Of a stretch of 64,000 nt of DNA, positions 7,826 to 17,368 are shown piece by piece; the stretch's first letter is position 1; each line of letters opens with the position of its first letter. Under the pieces are notes generated by a model. It did no database searches and was not told the origin of the DNA. It worked only from the letters and a program-made list of their open reading frames with translations. Source of the DNA: Chitinophaga tropicalis. Its GTDB lineage: Bacteria; Bacteroidota; Bacteroidia; Chitinophagales; Chitinophagaceae. The DNA is taken from positions 682,001 through 746,000 of the forward strand of contig NZ_WRXN01000001.1 of the NCBI RefSeq assembly GCF_009758205.1, in the 5' to 3' direction. The translations under genes and the position numbers were made by a program.

Positions 7826-9148
7826 ATGAGATCAATACGCGTAGCTTTGTTGTGTGGACTGTTGCTGACACTGCAACAGGTTGTATTTGCCCAGCATGGC
7901 CAGATCACCAGGTGGGCGGAAAGTGAACTGCTGAACAGCACTGCACTCAGACAGGCGCATACAGGCATCTGCATCTATGAGCCTGCAACAGGAAAATACT
8001 GGTACCGCTACCAGGATGACAGGTATTTTACCCCCGCCTCCAACACCAAGATCTTTACCCTCTACACCGGGTTACGGCTGCTGGGAGACTCCCTGCCGGC
8101 CCTGCGCTACCTGCAGACAGATTCTGTATTATATGTAAAAGGAACCGCCGATCCGTCTTTCCTGCATCCTGACTATACCTTCCAGCCAGCCTGGCAGCTA
8201 TTGCAGTCAACCGGCAAACAGATAAGCATTGTGCCGGCAGCAACAGAAAATAAACGCTTCGGTTATGGATGGGCATGGAATGATTACCAGGATTACTATC
8301 AGCCGGAATTAAATGAATGGCCCATATATGGCAATGTAGCCCGTATCCGGCACCATGGAGATACTACTATCATTACGCCCCGGCGCTTTAACGATACTGC
8401 CCACTTCTCTTACCGCAGGGATGATAAGCTGGAAGAGCTGCTGCCGGAAAGAGAAGAGTACAGCAACCGCTTCTCCCTGGCATATAACGGCAAAGATGCC
8501 AGCCTGCAGGAAGCAGAAGTGCCCTTCATTACCGGCAATACAAACGATCTGGCAGCAAGGCTGCAGGATACCCTGCATAAAGCCGTAAGTGTGGAACATA
8601 ACTTTGTTCCCCTGAATGCCACAGACTTTAAGATCCTTCCCGGCATCCCGGCAGATTCTCTCTTTGTTACCATGATGCACCGAAGCGATAACTTCTTTGC
8701 AGAACAGACACTGATGATGGTTGCTGCCCGCCTGTGGGACACTATCAGCACAAAGAAGACCATTGAATTCATGGAAAGCAGCTACCTGGCAAAACTACCT
8801 GATACACCACGCTGGGTAGATGGCTCAGGCTTGTCGCGCTACAATCTTTTTACGCCCCGTGACTTTGTGAGCGTACTCTCAGATATGTATAAAAGCTATC
8901 CTCAGGAAAGGCTGTTTGCCATATTCCCCACAGGTGGTAAAGGCACACTGAAGAACTATTACCGGCAGCAGTTCGTACATGCCAAAACAGGAACATTGTC
9001 AGGCTGCGTAGCATTAAGTGGGTATCTGATCACAAAAAAGAAGAAAACACTGGTATTCAGTGTACTGGTAAATAATCATAATAATAGTGCAACCAATGTG
9101 AGACGCACAGTAGAAAGCTTCCTGACTAAAATATGGGACCAGTATTAA
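7826..9148 (+). CDS. dacB: D-alanyl-D-alanine carboxypeptidase/endopeptidase (PBP4, peptidase S13)
   Basis: A 440-residue periplasmic penicillin-binding protein of the S13 family that trims or cleaves peptidoglycan cross-links. The N-terminal signal peptide ends near VVFAQ. The nucleophile motif SNTK (SxxK) starts at about Ser72, the second motif lies in DGSGLSRYN, and the KTG motif is at about 387-389 in HAKTGTLSG. All three active-site motifs are intact. It starts 70 bases after the oxidoreductase and may be transcribed separately. Length and motif order fit the PBP4/DacB family. Confidence 0.9.
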   Translation: MRSIRVALLCGLLLTLQQVVFAQHGQITRWAESELLNSTALRQAHTGICIYEPATGKYWYRYQDDRYFTPASNTKIFTLYTGLRLLGDSLPALRYLQTDSVLYVKGTADPSFLHPDYTFQPAWQLLQSTGKQISIVPAATENKRFGYGWAWNDYQDYYQPELNEWPIYGNVARIRHHGDTTIITPRRFNDTAHFSYRRDDKLEELLPEREEYSNRFSLAYNGKDASLQEAEVPFITGNTNDLAARLQDTLHKAVSVEHNFVPLNATDFKILPGIPADSLFVTMMHRSDNFFAEQTLMMVAARLWDTISTKKTIEFMESSYLAKLPDTPRWVDGSGLSRYNLFTPRDFVSVLSDMYKSYPQERLFAIFPTGGKGTLKNYYRQQFVHAKTGTLSGCVALSGYLITKKKKTLVFSVLVNNHNNSATNVRRTVESFLTKIWDQY

Positions 9149-9179
9149 AGCTCCTGCACCAGTTTTTAATTTTTTAGCC

Positions 9180-9190
9180 GGCCGCAGGCC
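9180..9190. repeat. GC-rich mini-hairpin (GGCC-GCA-GGCC)
   Basis: A short perfect inverted repeat in the convergent gap between the PBP4 gene and a lipoprotein gene. It is followed by CTCTCAAAAAC but, unlike most copies, has no large hairpin beside it. Confidence 0.5.
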
Positions 9191-9213
9191 AAAAAAGCGC
9201 TCTCAAAAACTAC

Positions 9214-9873
9214 TTATTTAATATCATAATCTCTCAATCTTATCGTATCTGTAGGAGAGTCTGTTTCTATATACCCGATACCCCTCGCATAATAGTAAGT
9301 CCCTATAGTTCCCACAGGAAAAGGTACTTCCCCCACCAGGACCGCAGCATCCTGCCTTACACGGACAATATCCTTGTATTCTTTGCCCAGCACGGTCATA
9401 GAAGGATTTTTTGCTTCTATCTCATACTGTAACAAGCCTCTTTGTTCCACTCCTGACAATACAAAGTTGACGGTATCCGTCCATTTGGAACCAACAGGCT
9501 GATTATCTCTGAGGTATAGTCTTGCCCCTGCCTCCAGTTCGTAATCCGGAACAGACATACCAGGTTCATACAGGAAATAATTGCCGTTACTGCAGTGAAC
9601 ATATTGTTCCCCGGAACCATCATTGAGAATGGAATAGTGATCTCCGTTCAATACAGTATCGCCGGTAACATTCAGTACGTATGCACCGCTGTCATGATTG
9701 CTGTTAATGTAAAGGTATTCGAAGGCAGACCCCAGGGTATAGGGCGCATAGTCGCAGGTAGTAGGTGGCTCAGGTGTCGATTCAATGCTCTTTTCTTTCC
9801 GGCAGGCCGATAGGAAGGTAACAATTGCTCCGACAGAAAACAGGATCCTATATAACATAGTTGATTTGCTCAT
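9214..9873 (-). CDS. Lipoprotein of unknown function
   Basis: A 219-residue protein with a lipoprotein signal peptide. A hydrophobic run ends in the lipobox LSAC at about residues 20-23, followed by a charged linker and a Pro/Thr-rich stretch. The rest is probably beta-rich, with alternating hydrophobic residues and motifs such as YEPGMSVPDYELEAGARLYL and GTIGTYYYARGIGYIETDS. These resemble the small DUF-type outer-membrane lipoproteins of Bacteroidota. No catalytic motif is recognised. It lies 109 bases downstream of another lipoprotein gene on the same strand. Confidence 0.7.
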   Translation of the reverse strand: MSKSTMLYRILFSVGAIVTFLSACRKEKSIESTPEPPTTCDYAPYTLGSAFEYLYINSNHDSGAYVLNVTGDTVLNGDHYSILNDGSGEQYVHCSNGNYFLYEPGMSVPDYELEAGARLYLRDNQPVGSKWTDTVNFVLSGVEQRGLLQYEIEAKNPSMTVLGKEYKDIVRVRQDAAVLVGEVPFPVGTIGTYYYARGIGYIETDSPTDTIRLRDYDIK

Positions 9874-9982
9874 TTATGATATAGGGCCTATAGGACTGTA
9901 AAACGGGAGTAAATGTAAGGAAAAAGTAGTTTAAATTCCTGGCCGGCCGCAGGTCCCAGAAACTCAAACTGATACACTACTG

Positions 9983-11341
9983 TTACTGCGGACATATAAT
10001 GATAGCAGGCGTTATTGTACCGCTGCTCACATTAATGGTCGTAACCGATTGGGACAGTGTCCCGCTCTCTATAGCCGTCAGGGAGGCTGTAGTGGAAGCA
10101 TCATCGCAACGGGGCACGGTTATTCTGAAATACCCCAGGTTAATAGGAATGATATATTTCAATCCGTCGATACTGAGAATAACATTTCCCCTGTTTACCG
10201 GGGCATTATTGCAATTAAGTACTGTGCCGTTTATAGTAAGGCTTCTGTTATCGGGAAACGTAACGGTAATAGGCGGTTCCTGTGTTTTTGCACCATAAGG
10301 CCCCAGCTCCTTTAACAGGAAAACATTATTGCAACGGTCCATCACACCGCTAAGTAATAAGGCATCAGCAGGCACCTTGGCAGTTATTCTGCCGGCAGAA
10401 TCTGAGTAGCAGTACATAGGCACAAGCCCTATTTTGATCATGAAAGCGGTCAGTAAATTAGGAACAGGAGCGCCGGCGGGTGTTACCAGGCTTGTGTTCA
10501 GCGTTACCAGCTGAAACGTAGTCCCACAGGCCCAGTAACCATTTTGTGTAAGCGTGCCTGTATAATCAGTTCCCTGTTTCTGTGCGCTGCCTTTCCTGGT
10601 CCATTTGCCGGAAGCAGGATCAAAAAGCCAGAGAGGGATCTCTGCAGGAGCGTCCTGACCCAGTGCTGAAGGTATCTTTGCCCGGAAAGTAACAGGTTTG
10701 GTACCGTCGAAAGAGAGCAGGTTGCCATCTTCCCCCTTCACTTCCAGCGCCAGCATGCAGAAAGCACGGATACCTGTTTGCTGTTTGTTGTCATCAATGC
10801 CGCGAAGATCTCCCGGCATCTGGTCGGCAAAGGTATTATCAGACGGATCTATGTAAGAAGATTGGACGAAAGTGATACCGGAATAAGTTGATTTATCTGC
10901 TGACAGTAAAGAGGAAGGAGGGAAGGAGAGGGTGCCTCCGGAGAATGTGATCACACTGCCGTCGCCGGCATTATAAGTGTTCTGCCCCGGATGTAGCAAC
11001 TCCAGCTGAGTATAATGAAGATTACTTTCTCTTACTATCAACGTACGGTATGAGGTAAAGTAGCCGGATTTTGATGCGGTTACTACAGCTGCGTTATTGT
11101 TGATACTGATATTTTCCAGCAGGAAATTCCCATCAGCATCTGTAGTAACAGTTCTGCCTCCGCCGGTTACCCCGGCATCTGCTACCGGTTGCCGCTGACC
11201 GTTCAGTATGCGGCCCTGTATACTTGTGGTGACTGTCTGCGATGGTTCTTCCTGAATCGGAGGTACTCCTTCGTAAGACATATACTTCTTGCAGGAAGTG
11301 AATGTGAATAACAATAATAATGACAATCTAAGCCAGTGCAT
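9983..11341 (-). CDS. Lipoprotein with carboxypeptidase-regulatory-like (CnaB-type) domain
   Basis: A 452-residue surface or periplasmic lipoprotein. The signal ends in the lipobox FTSC at about residue 17. Residues about 40-110 form a carboxypeptidase regulatory-like beta sandwich (GRILNGQRQPVADAGVTGGG, TDADGNFLLENISI), common at the start of Bacteroidota surface proteins. The remainder is beta-rich with KWTRKG and GYWACGTTFQ segments and no recognised enzymatic motif. A second Cna-like unit may lie near residues 365-450 (TINGTVLNCNNAPVNRGNV). It is probably a cell-surface binding or structural protein. It may share a transcript with the smaller lipoprotein downstream. Confidence 0.75.
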   Translation of the reverse strand: MHWLRLSLLLLFTFTSCKKYMSYEGVPPIQEEPSQTVTTSIQGRILNGQRQPVADAGVTGGGRTVTTDADGNFLLENISINNNAAVVTASKSGYFTSYRTLIVRESNLHYTQLELLHPGQNTYNAGDGSVITFSGGTLSFPPSSLLSADKSTYSGITFVQSSYIDPSDNTFADQMPGDLRGIDDNKQQTGIRAFCMLALEVKGEDGNLLSFDGTKPVTFRAKIPSALGQDAPAEIPLWLFDPASGKWTRKGSAQKQGTDYTGTLTQNGYWACGTTFQLVTLNTSLVTPAGAPVPNLLTAFMIKIGLVPMYCYSDSAGRITAKVPADALLLSGVMDRCNNVFLLKELGPYGAKTQEPPITVTFPDNRSLTINGTVLNCNNAPVNRGNVILSIDGLKYIIPINLGYFRITVPRCDDASTTASLTAIESGTLSQSVTTINVSSGTITPAIIICPQ

Positions 11342-11433
11342 ACAGTGTGGTGTTAACGGGGGTAAATGTAATTCTCTTGATTAAAGTTAGTACTTAAATG
11401 ACTGGTAACCAAAGAAATCAGATTCTGTTGCCC

Positions 11434-11450
11434 GGCAGCCGGAGGCTGCC
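11434..11450. repeat. GC-rich mini-hairpin (GGCAGCC-GGA-GGCTGCC)
   Basis: Perfect 7-base arms around GGA, eight bases from the terminator at 11458-11502. It is a variant of the GGCC-GCA-GGCC element with compensating base changes. Confidence 0.6.
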
Positions 11451-11457
11451 ATCCCCC

Positions 11458-11502
11458 TCAAAAAAAATCGCTTTTGCCGAAGGCAAAAGCGATTTTTTTT
11501 GA
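11458..11502. terminator. Intrinsic terminator, GCCGAAGGC family
   Basis: Perfect 21-base arms around GAA with eight-base A and T runs. It lies downstream of the oxidoreductase on the minus strand and insulates the lipoprotein genes. Confidence 0.85.
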
Positions 11503-11535
11503 CCATTTCCGCGCTGTTCCCAACGCAGAGAAATA

Positions 11536-12984
11536 TTATACTCCCAGGCTCCAGCCATCTCTGTAAGTCCTCTTCACAAACTGGTTAGCATCATCAAAAT
11601 TGGTGATCTTCATCTTCTCACTATCCCAAAGCAGCTTGATATAACGGCCAGGGAAAGAATTCTTCCCATTCACCTCTTTTTTGATATCAAAGCTCCTTAT
11701 AGCCAGGTTAGCCATCAGCAAGGATTCTGTAAGCGGACCGGCAATTGAGAACGGAGAGCTGATCGCTTTGTCCTTATCGCTGTTATAACCGGCAATGGCC
11801 GCATTCACCCACTGTACGTAATGTCCTTCCGGTACACGCGCAATGGTCCTGGGCGTGTTCACCTGCTGCGTCCTGCTGGTAGGCAGTAACTTCGGGTCGC
11901 GGCCATAAGTACCACACATCATCTTTCCTTTGCTGCCAACAAGAATAGCGCCGTTACCGCCATCGCCCATCACTTCGTTAGGTCCCAGCTCTTCCGGACG
12001 CTCAGGCTGTATGCCGCCGTCCATCCAATGAAGGGTTATCTCATTACCATTTTTAGAAGGTATTTTCAGGGTAACGTGAGAAGACGGCGGACAACTTTCC
12101 GGGAAATAGCCGCGCTTGAACTCATCCACATACACACTACCTACACTGCACTCTACAGAAGTAGGATACCCCAGCCCCAGGATACGGAAAGGAGGTTCTA
12201 TAATATGACATCCCATATCTCCGAGTGCGCCGGTACCATAATCCCACCAGCCACGCCAGTTGAAAGGCACCAGTTTGTCAATATAATCTTTGTAGGGAGC
12301 AGTACCCAGCCAGAGGTCCCAATCCAGTTCCTTAGGCACTTCTGCTTTCCTGTCAGACCAGGGAATGCCCTGCGGCCATACCGGGCGGTCTGTCCAGCAA
12401 TACACAGTATGAACGTCGCCAATAAGCCCTGCATTATACCATTCCATCATCTGCCGTACTCCATCGCCGGAGGCGCCCTGGTTACCCATCTGCGTCACGA
12501 CTTTATAGCGTTTGGCAGCTGCGGTCAGTGCACGCGCTTCATAGATGTCATGTGTAAGGGGTTTCTGAACATAAACATGCTTGCCCAGCTGCATAGCCGC
12601 CATAGCTGCCACTGCGTGCTGGTGATCCGGTGTGGATACCGTTACAGCATCAATGTTCTTATGCTCTTTGTCAAGCATTTCCCGGAAATCTTTATAGAAT
12701 TTGGCTTTGGGGAACCTCTTTACAGAATTGGCAGCACGGCGGGTATCTACATCGCAGAGGAATGTGATGTCTGCCGGACCTTTAGCGATCTCTTCCAGGT
12801 CGCTTTCTCCCTTACCGCCTACACCTATACCGGCTACACGCAACCGGTCGCTGGGTGCAATAAAACCTTTACCTCCTAATACATGACGTGGAACGATCAT
12901 AAAGCCGGCTGCTGCCAGAGCGCCGTTCTTTAAGAATGATCTGCGGGATTCATGACTTCCCTTGTTGTTTTTTTCCTGGACCAT
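11536..12984 (-). CDS. Exported Gfo/Idh/MocA family oxidoreductase
   Basis: A 482-residue NAD(P)-dependent oxidoreductase with a Tat-type signal (ESRRSFLKNGALAAAGFMIV). The Rossmann motif GIGVGGKGESDLEEI begins near residue 53. The family lysine motif appears as VQKPLTHDIYEAR, with Gln in place of the usual Glu before Lys-Pro. The C-terminal domain includes GTGALGDMGCHIIEPPFRIL. It is clearly longer than the other oxidoreductase at 6418-7755 and belongs to a different subfamily, the type often labelled inositol 2-dehydrogenase-like. It is divergent from an FGGY kinase across 129 bases. The substrate is unknown. Confidence 0.87.
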   Translation of the reverse strand: MVQEKNNKGSHESRRSFLKNGALAAAGFMIVPRHVLGGKGFIAPSDRLRVAGIGVGGKGESDLEEIAKGPADITFLCDVDTRRAANSVKRFPKAKFYKDFREMLDKEHKNIDAVTVSTPDHQHAVAAMAAMQLGKHVYVQKPLTHDIYEARALTAAAKRYKVVTQMGNQGASGDGVRQMMEWYNAGLIGDVHTVYCWTDRPVWPQGIPWSDRKAEVPKELDWDLWLGTAPYKDYIDKLVPFNWRGWWDYGTGALGDMGCHIIEPPFRILGLGYPTSVECSVGSVYVDEFKRGYFPESCPPSSHVTLKIPSKNGNEITLHWMDGGIQPERPEELGPNEVMGDGGNGAILVGSKGKMMCGTYGRDPKLLPTSRTQQVNTPRTIARVPEGHYVQWVNAAIAGYNSDKDKAISSPFSIAGPLTESLLMANLAIRSFDIKKEVNGKNSFPGRYIKLLWDSEKMKITNFDDANQFVKRTYRDGWSLGV

Positions 12985-13113
12985 AGTAACAAATGTTTAT
13001 ACCGGTTTAAATTATTAGAAAAGGACTACCTGTAATCGTGGATAAGTTATTTTACCTAAAGTGGTTTTAAATCTATAAATTATTTTCTAAGGATAAAAGC
13101 AAAACATACAGCA

Positions 13114-14586
13114 ATGGAATATATCATAGGTGTAGACATCGGCACAAGCAGTACAAAAGTGATAGCTGTACAGCGGGATGGCAGCGTGAAAGCCCACCAT
13201 CAGCAGGAATATCCTATTGTACAGCCGGAACCCGGTTACAGTGAGCAGGACCCTGACCAGATATTACAGGCGGTAAAGAACGGTATCCGGCATGTGGCGG
13301 AACTGATGAAGCAGCCGCCGGCAGCAGTGTCTTTCAGCACGGCTATGCATAGTGTAATGGCTATAGGTAAAGACGGGAAAGCGCTTACGCCATTGCTCAT
13401 CTGGGCAGATAACCGTAGCCAGGAAGAGGTAGACAAACTAAAGAAAACCCCGCAGGCCCGGCAGCTGTATAACCAGACGGGAGTCCCGGTACATCCTATG
13501 GCGCCGCTGGCTAAAATACTCTGGTGGAAAGAACATACGCCGGAAATATTCAGCCAGGCGGCAATGTTTATAGGCATCAAAGAATACGTTTTCCATCATT
13601 TCCTGGGAAAGTACATTACCGATCATTCCACAGCCTCTGCTACCGGCCTGTTCAACCTGCAGGAGGAGAGATGGAATGCCTTATCCCTTGAAACTGCCGG
13701 TATTACTGCAGAGCAGTTGCCGGAAGCGGTGAGCAGCAATACCCTGATCGGCGGCCTACGGCCCGAAGTGGCGGCAGAAACCGGTATTCCGGCAACAACA
13801 CCATTTGTAGCAGGCGCCAGCGATGGCTGCCTGGCCCAGCTGGGCAGTAACGCCCTCGATGCCGGGCATGCCACCCTCACTATAGGCACCAGCGGGGCCG
13901 TCCGTATGGCGGCCGGTAAGCCGGTAGTAGATGAACAGGGCCGGTTATTCACCTACATCCTGACTCCAGGCGTATACGTAACCGGTGGGGCTGTCAATAA
14001 CGGGGGAGTAGTGCTGCAATGGTACCTGCATTCTTTTATACAAACGGTTTCTGAAAAGGCCATAGAGGTAAACCCGGCATTGCAGCAGGCATTGAAAGTA
14101 CCTCCCGGATCAGAAGGGCTGCTCTGTCTTCCCTATCTGCACGGAGAACGGGCGCCTGTATGGGACGGGCATGCCAAAGGCGCATTTATAGGGGTACAGC
14201 CCCGGCATACTACCTGGCATTTCATGAGAGCTTTGCTGGAAGGAATGGCTTTCGGGTTGTTAAGTATCACCAAAGCGCTGGAACAAACTGTTGGTCCGGT
14301 TAAAAGAATATCTGTAAGCGGGGGCTTTACCGCTTCCCCGGAATGGGTCCGGTTGATGGCGGATGTTTTCCAGCGGCCGATGTACCTGCAGCCAGAAGGG
14401 AACGCCTCTGCCATGGGGGCGGTATTGCTGGGATTTAAAGCGTTGAACCTGGAAACGTCATTTGCTGCCAACGCAGAGGAGAAAGAATTCCTGCCAAACC
14501 CGGCCCATGCTGAAGTATACAGGAAGGCATATACGGTACACGCTAAACTATACGATGCCTTAAAAGACGTGTTCCCGGAACTTTAA
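13114..14586 (+). CDS. gntK: FGGY-family carbohydrate kinase, probably gluconokinase
   Basis: A 490-residue cytoplasmic sugar kinase with the ATPase fold. The phosphate-1 motif is GVDIGTSSTKVIAVQ at residues 5-19. FGGY landmarks are LLIWADNRS, FVAGASDGCLAQLG, TLTIGTSGAVRM, CLPYLHGERAPVWD and SVSGGFTASPEWVRLMADV. The N-terminal stretch with EQDPDQILQAV, together with the overall length, resembles GntK-type gluconate kinases more than xylulokinases, so phosphorylation of gluconate to 6-phosphogluconate is the best guess. Xylulose or another sugar acid remains possible. It is divergent from an exported oxidoreductase that could supply a sugar acid or ketose, but no gluconate transporter is adjacent. 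Confidence 0.8.
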   Translation: MEYIIGVDIGTSSTKVIAVQRDGSVKAHHQQEYPIVQPEPGYSEQDPDQILQAVKNGIRHVAELMKQPPAAVSFSTAMHSVMAIGKDGKALTPLLIWADNRSQEEVDKLKKTPQARQLYNQTGVPVHPMAPLAKILWWKEHTPEIFSQAAMFIGIKEYVFHHFLGKYITDHSTASATGLFNLQEERWNALSLETAGITAEQLPEAVSSNTLIGGLRPEVAAETGIPATTPFVAGASDGCLAQLGSNALDAGHATLTIGTSGAVRMAAGKPVVDEQGRLFTYILTPGVYVTGGAVNNGGVVLQWYLHSFIQTVSEKAIEVNPALQQALKVPPGSEGLLCLPYLHGERAPVWDGHAKGAFIGVQPRHTTWHFMRALLEGMAFGLLSITKALEQTVGPVKRISVSGGFTASPEWVRLMADVFQRPMYLQPEGNASAMGAVLLGFKALNLETSFAANAEEKEFLPNPAHAEVYRKAYTVHAKLYDALKDVFPEL

Positions 14587-14594
14587 GCGCAAAA

Positions 14595-14629
14595 AGAAAT
14601 TGCGTTCGCCGAAGGCGAACGCAATTTCT
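14595..14629. terminator. Bidirectional hairpin, GCCGAAGGC family
   Basis: Perfect 16-base arms (AGAAATTGCGTTCGCC and its complement) around GAA, in the convergent gap between the kinase and mutL. The stem differs from sister copies by compensating changes. The T-run is weaker than in the others. Confidence 0.75.
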
Positions 14630-14654
14630 GAGGCTGTTAAAAACTTTAAAAAAC

Positions 14655-16556
14655 TTAAGCCCCGAACATCTTCGCCAGGTCCGCCAGCTTAAAAGAAATA
14701 TAAGTATACTTACCGCCCGGCGCCGCATTAGGCATAGAGCAGGCAAACAATTCATCAATAATATTCTGCATTTCCCTGGTAGAAAGAGACTTTCCTGCCG
14801 GTATCGCATTATTCCGTGCCATAGACCGTACCAGTTGCTCTCTCCGGTTCACTTTCAGCTCAGTACTGAAGTTCTTGAACTGTTCCAGCAACCCTTCAAT
14901 ACTTGCCTGTTCATTACCGCTCTGAATATCTGCCGGCGTTCCTCTCACAACGAAGGTGTTGTTACCAAAGGGCTCCAGGTCATATCCCAGCACCTGCAGT
15001 TCCGGCAGCATTTCAGTGATCAATGCGGCATCCGCGGGCAGCAGGGGCAGGGTTTGCGGAAAGAGGCTCTGCTGGGTAGGCACCGGGCTGTCCTGCAGGG
15101 CGCGTTGATAACGCTCATACAGGATGCGCTCATGGGCAGCCTGCTGATCTATCAGTATAAATCCTGATTTGATCTGGGAAAGAATATATTGCTGATGTAC
15201 CTGTACCGGTACTTTCTGATCTATGGTTGTATCCTGCCAGCGCTCATCTATCATAGACGCTGTGGAAGAACGGCTTTCAAAACCGCCGCTCAGGGAAGAA
15301 GATACCGGGGTGGAAGAAACGGGGCTTTCCTCCCGCGGGGCCCTGCTGCCTGTATCTGGAGCAGACTTCCCTATTTCGTACAGATCTTTCCAGTGACGCA
15401 GGTTACTGTTGTTGGTATCTATGGTATGCGCCTGGTTGGCCTGGGTAAAACTTTTATACAGGGAAGTGTTGACAGACTTTGCCTGCTGCTGTTCTGTGAA
15501 CGGCTTGCTCACCGCATCCAGCTGCTGAATACCGGGGTCCAGTTCAAAATCCAGTGTAGGCGTGATGTTGAATTGAGCCAGTGCATGCTTTACCGCCGCC
15601 TGTACAAAGGCATACATCACTTTTTCATCATCAAACTTGATCTCCTGCTTGGTAGGATGTACGTTGATATCCACATGGGCCGGGTCAAGGTCAATGAACA
15701 GGACATATAACGGGTAACTGTCTGCCGGTATCATTTCAGCAAAAGCGTTCATGATAGCATGATGCAGGTACGGGCTTTTGATAAAGCGGTTGTTCACAAA
15801 GAAGAACTGATCTCCCCTTGTCTTCTTGGCTGTTTCCGGCTTTCCCACAAAGCCATGCACATCCATATAGTCTGTACTTTCCTTTACAGAAACAAGACGG
15901 GCATTATAATGTTGCCCCAGGATAGCGATGATCCTTTGTTTGAGGGAACCTTTCTCCAGGTAGAACAGGTTCTGTGAATTACTGTTAAGAGAGAACTGTA
16001 TCTGTGGGAAAGCCATCGCCACGCGAATGAACTCGTCCACCACATGACGCATCTCTGCGGCATTGCTTTTCAGGAAGTTACGGCGTGCCGGTACATTGAA
16101 GAAGAGGTTCTTCATAGCAATGCTGGTGCCTTCTGCTGTCTGGCAGGGCTCCTGCTTTTTAATAACGCTGTTGTCAATTTCCAGGTAAGTGCCCAGTTCT
16201 GCATTGTGCATACGGGTCTTCAGCTCTACCTGCGCCACTGCCGCTATAGATGCCAGCGCCTCACCACGGAAACCCATGGTGCGGATCTGGAAAAGATCAT
16301 CTATGGTCTTTATTTTAGAAGTAGCATGTCTTTCAAAACACATACGGGCATCAGTCTCACTCATTCCTTTTCCGTTATCAATGACCTGTATCAGCTCCTT
16401 GCCCGCATCCCGGATAATGAGTTGAATTTCTGTTGCACCTGCATCCACGGCATTTTCCAGCAATTCCTTCACTGCTGAAGCGGGCCTCTGGATCACTTCT
16501 CCTGCTGCTATCTGATTGGCTATATTGTCTGGTAATAGATTGATGATGTCCGCCAC
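14655..16556 (-). CDS. mutL: DNA mismatch repair protein MutL
   Basis: A 633-residue GHKL ATPase that links MutS mismatch recognition to strand removal. The N-terminal ATPase motifs are intact: AVKELLENAVDAGAT, VIDNGKGM and TMGFRGEALASIA. The C-terminal dimerisation/endonuclease domain starts near residue 440. Its metal-site motif reads DQQAAHERILYE at about 470-481, where endonuclease-active MutL proteins have DQHA(X)2E(X)4E. The far C-terminal CPHGRP-type motif is also altered (CSMPNAAPGGKYTY). Whether nicking activity remains is uncertain. The start is a GTG at 16554-16556, giving MADIINLLPDNIANQIAAGE, the expected MutL N-terminus. A TAACTTTA element lies 20 bases upstream. Confidence 0.95.
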   Translation of the reverse strand: MADIINLLPDNIANQIAAGEVIQRPASAVKELLENAVDAGATEIQLIIRDAGKELIQVIDNGKGMSETDARMCFERHATSKIKTIDDLFQIRTMGFRGEALASIAAVAQVELKTRMHNAELGTYLEIDNSVIKKQEPCQTAEGTSIAMKNLFFNVPARRNFLKSNAAEMRHVVDEFIRVAMAFPQIQFSLNSNSQNLFYLEKGSLKQRIIAILGQHYNARLVSVKESTDYMDVHGFVGKPETAKKTRGDQFFFVNNRFIKSPYLHHAIMNAFAEMIPADSYPLYVLFIDLDPAHVDINVHPTKQEIKFDDEKVMYAFVQAAVKHALAQFNITPTLDFELDPGIQQLDAVSKPFTEQQQAKSVNTSLYKSFTQANQAHTIDTNNSNLRHWKDLYEIGKSAPDTGSRAPREESPVSSTPVSSSLSGGFESRSSTASMIDERWQDTTIDQKVPVQVHQQYILSQIKSGFILIDQQAAHERILYERYQRALQDSPVPTQQSLFPQTLPLLPADAALITEMLPELQVLGYDLEPFGNNTFVVRGTPADIQSGNEQASIEGLLEQFKNFSTELKVNRREQLVRSMARNNAIPAGKSLSTREMQNIIDELFACSMPNAAPGGKYTYISFKLADLAKMFGA

Positions 16557-16665
16557 TACTTTTGCACCTTTTGCCGTAAAGTTAGGAAAGTTTAACGGTT
16601 GCTATAAAATTGTTAAATGAATGTGTACAACTGGAAAGGATCAAACTAACAGATACCACAATTCG

Positions 16666-16673
16666 TAACTTTA
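16666..16673 (+). promoter_or_regulatory. -7-like promoter element (TAACTTTA) before msrB
   Basis: It matches TAnnTTTA, a one-base variant of the Bacteroidota -7 box that recurs in this window, and lies 55 bases before the msrB ATG. Confidence 0.4.
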
Positions 16674-16728
16674 ATTAAGGGGCAACCCGCCCTTGTTAAA
16701 AAGTAGTTAAACACTAACAAATACAGCT

Positions 16729-17283
16729 ATGAAGTGGAGGAATCTGATAATTTTGAGCTTATCCGCATTTATAAGCAATTGTACATATTCGCAAAAACCG
16801 GAAAAACAAGTCACTATGGAAGACCAGAAAAAAAGTGATGTATACTCAAGAACGGACACCGGCAAAGTAAACCTGTCAAACGATGAATGGAAAAAACGCT
16901 TATCTCCCGAGGTATATAATATTGCCCGGGAGAAAGGGACAGAGTGGGCGTTTACCGGGAAGTACTGGAACAGTAAGGAAAGTGGCACCTATTACTGCGC
17001 TGCCTGTGGTAATCCATTATTTGTATCCGACGCTAAATTTGAAAGCAGCTGTGGCTGGCCAAGTTTCTTTGAGCCGCTTACAAAAGGCAGCGTGATCTAT
17101 GCGCCTGATAATACACATGGTATGCAGCGCACAGAAGTAATGTGCGGCCGTTGTAAAGCGCACCTGGGCCATGTATTTGACGATGGGCCACCGCCAACAG
17201 GACTGCGCTATTGCATCAATTCAGTGATACTGGATTTTGAAAAAGCAAAAGAAGCAGATAAGAATTTTAAAGAAAAGCACTGA
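16729..17283 (+). CDS. msrB: Peptide-methionine (R)-S-oxide reductase MsrB, exported
   Basis: A 184-residue enzyme that reduces methionine-R-sulfoxide in proteins. A signal sequence precedes ISNC at about residue 18, which could be a lipobox, so the enzyme is probably periplasmic or membrane-anchored. The MsrB domain spans about 45-175. It has two zinc-binding CxxC pairs ([10 protein letters not shown] and [14 protein letters not shown]), the SSCGWPSF motif and the catalytic cysteine in GLRYCINSV. All essential residues are present. It is monocistronic and ends in a long-loop hairpin. Confidence 0.93.
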   Translation: MKWRNLIILSLSAFISNCTYSQKPEKQVTMEDQKKSDVYSRTDTGKVNLSNDEWKKRLSPEVYNIAREKGTEWAFTGKYWNSKESGTYYCAACGNPLFVSDAKFESSCGWPSFFEPLTKGSVIYAPDNTHGMQRTEVMCGRCKAHLGHVFDDGPPPTGLRYCINSVILDFEKAKEADKNFKEKH

Positions 17284-17297
17284 TAACTAACTGAATA

Positions 17298-17348
17298 TGC
17301 CGGATTACGGACCTGCCTCACAAGGTATTTCCTAATCCGGCATTTTTG
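17298..17348. terminator. Hairpin terminator between msrB and the YciI gene
   Basis: TGCCGGATTA pairs with TAATCCGGCA around a long loop and is followed by TTTTTG. It lies in a convergent gap. Its sequence is unrelated to the GCCGAAGGC family. Confidence 0.6.
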
Positions 17349-17368
17349 TGCCCGGGAATGATGAGACC

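Noticed and set aside
12028..12879. A 283-residue plus-strand frame inside the second oxidoreductase gene.
   Set aside because: Antisense shadow of a gene with intact Rossmann and catalytic motifs.
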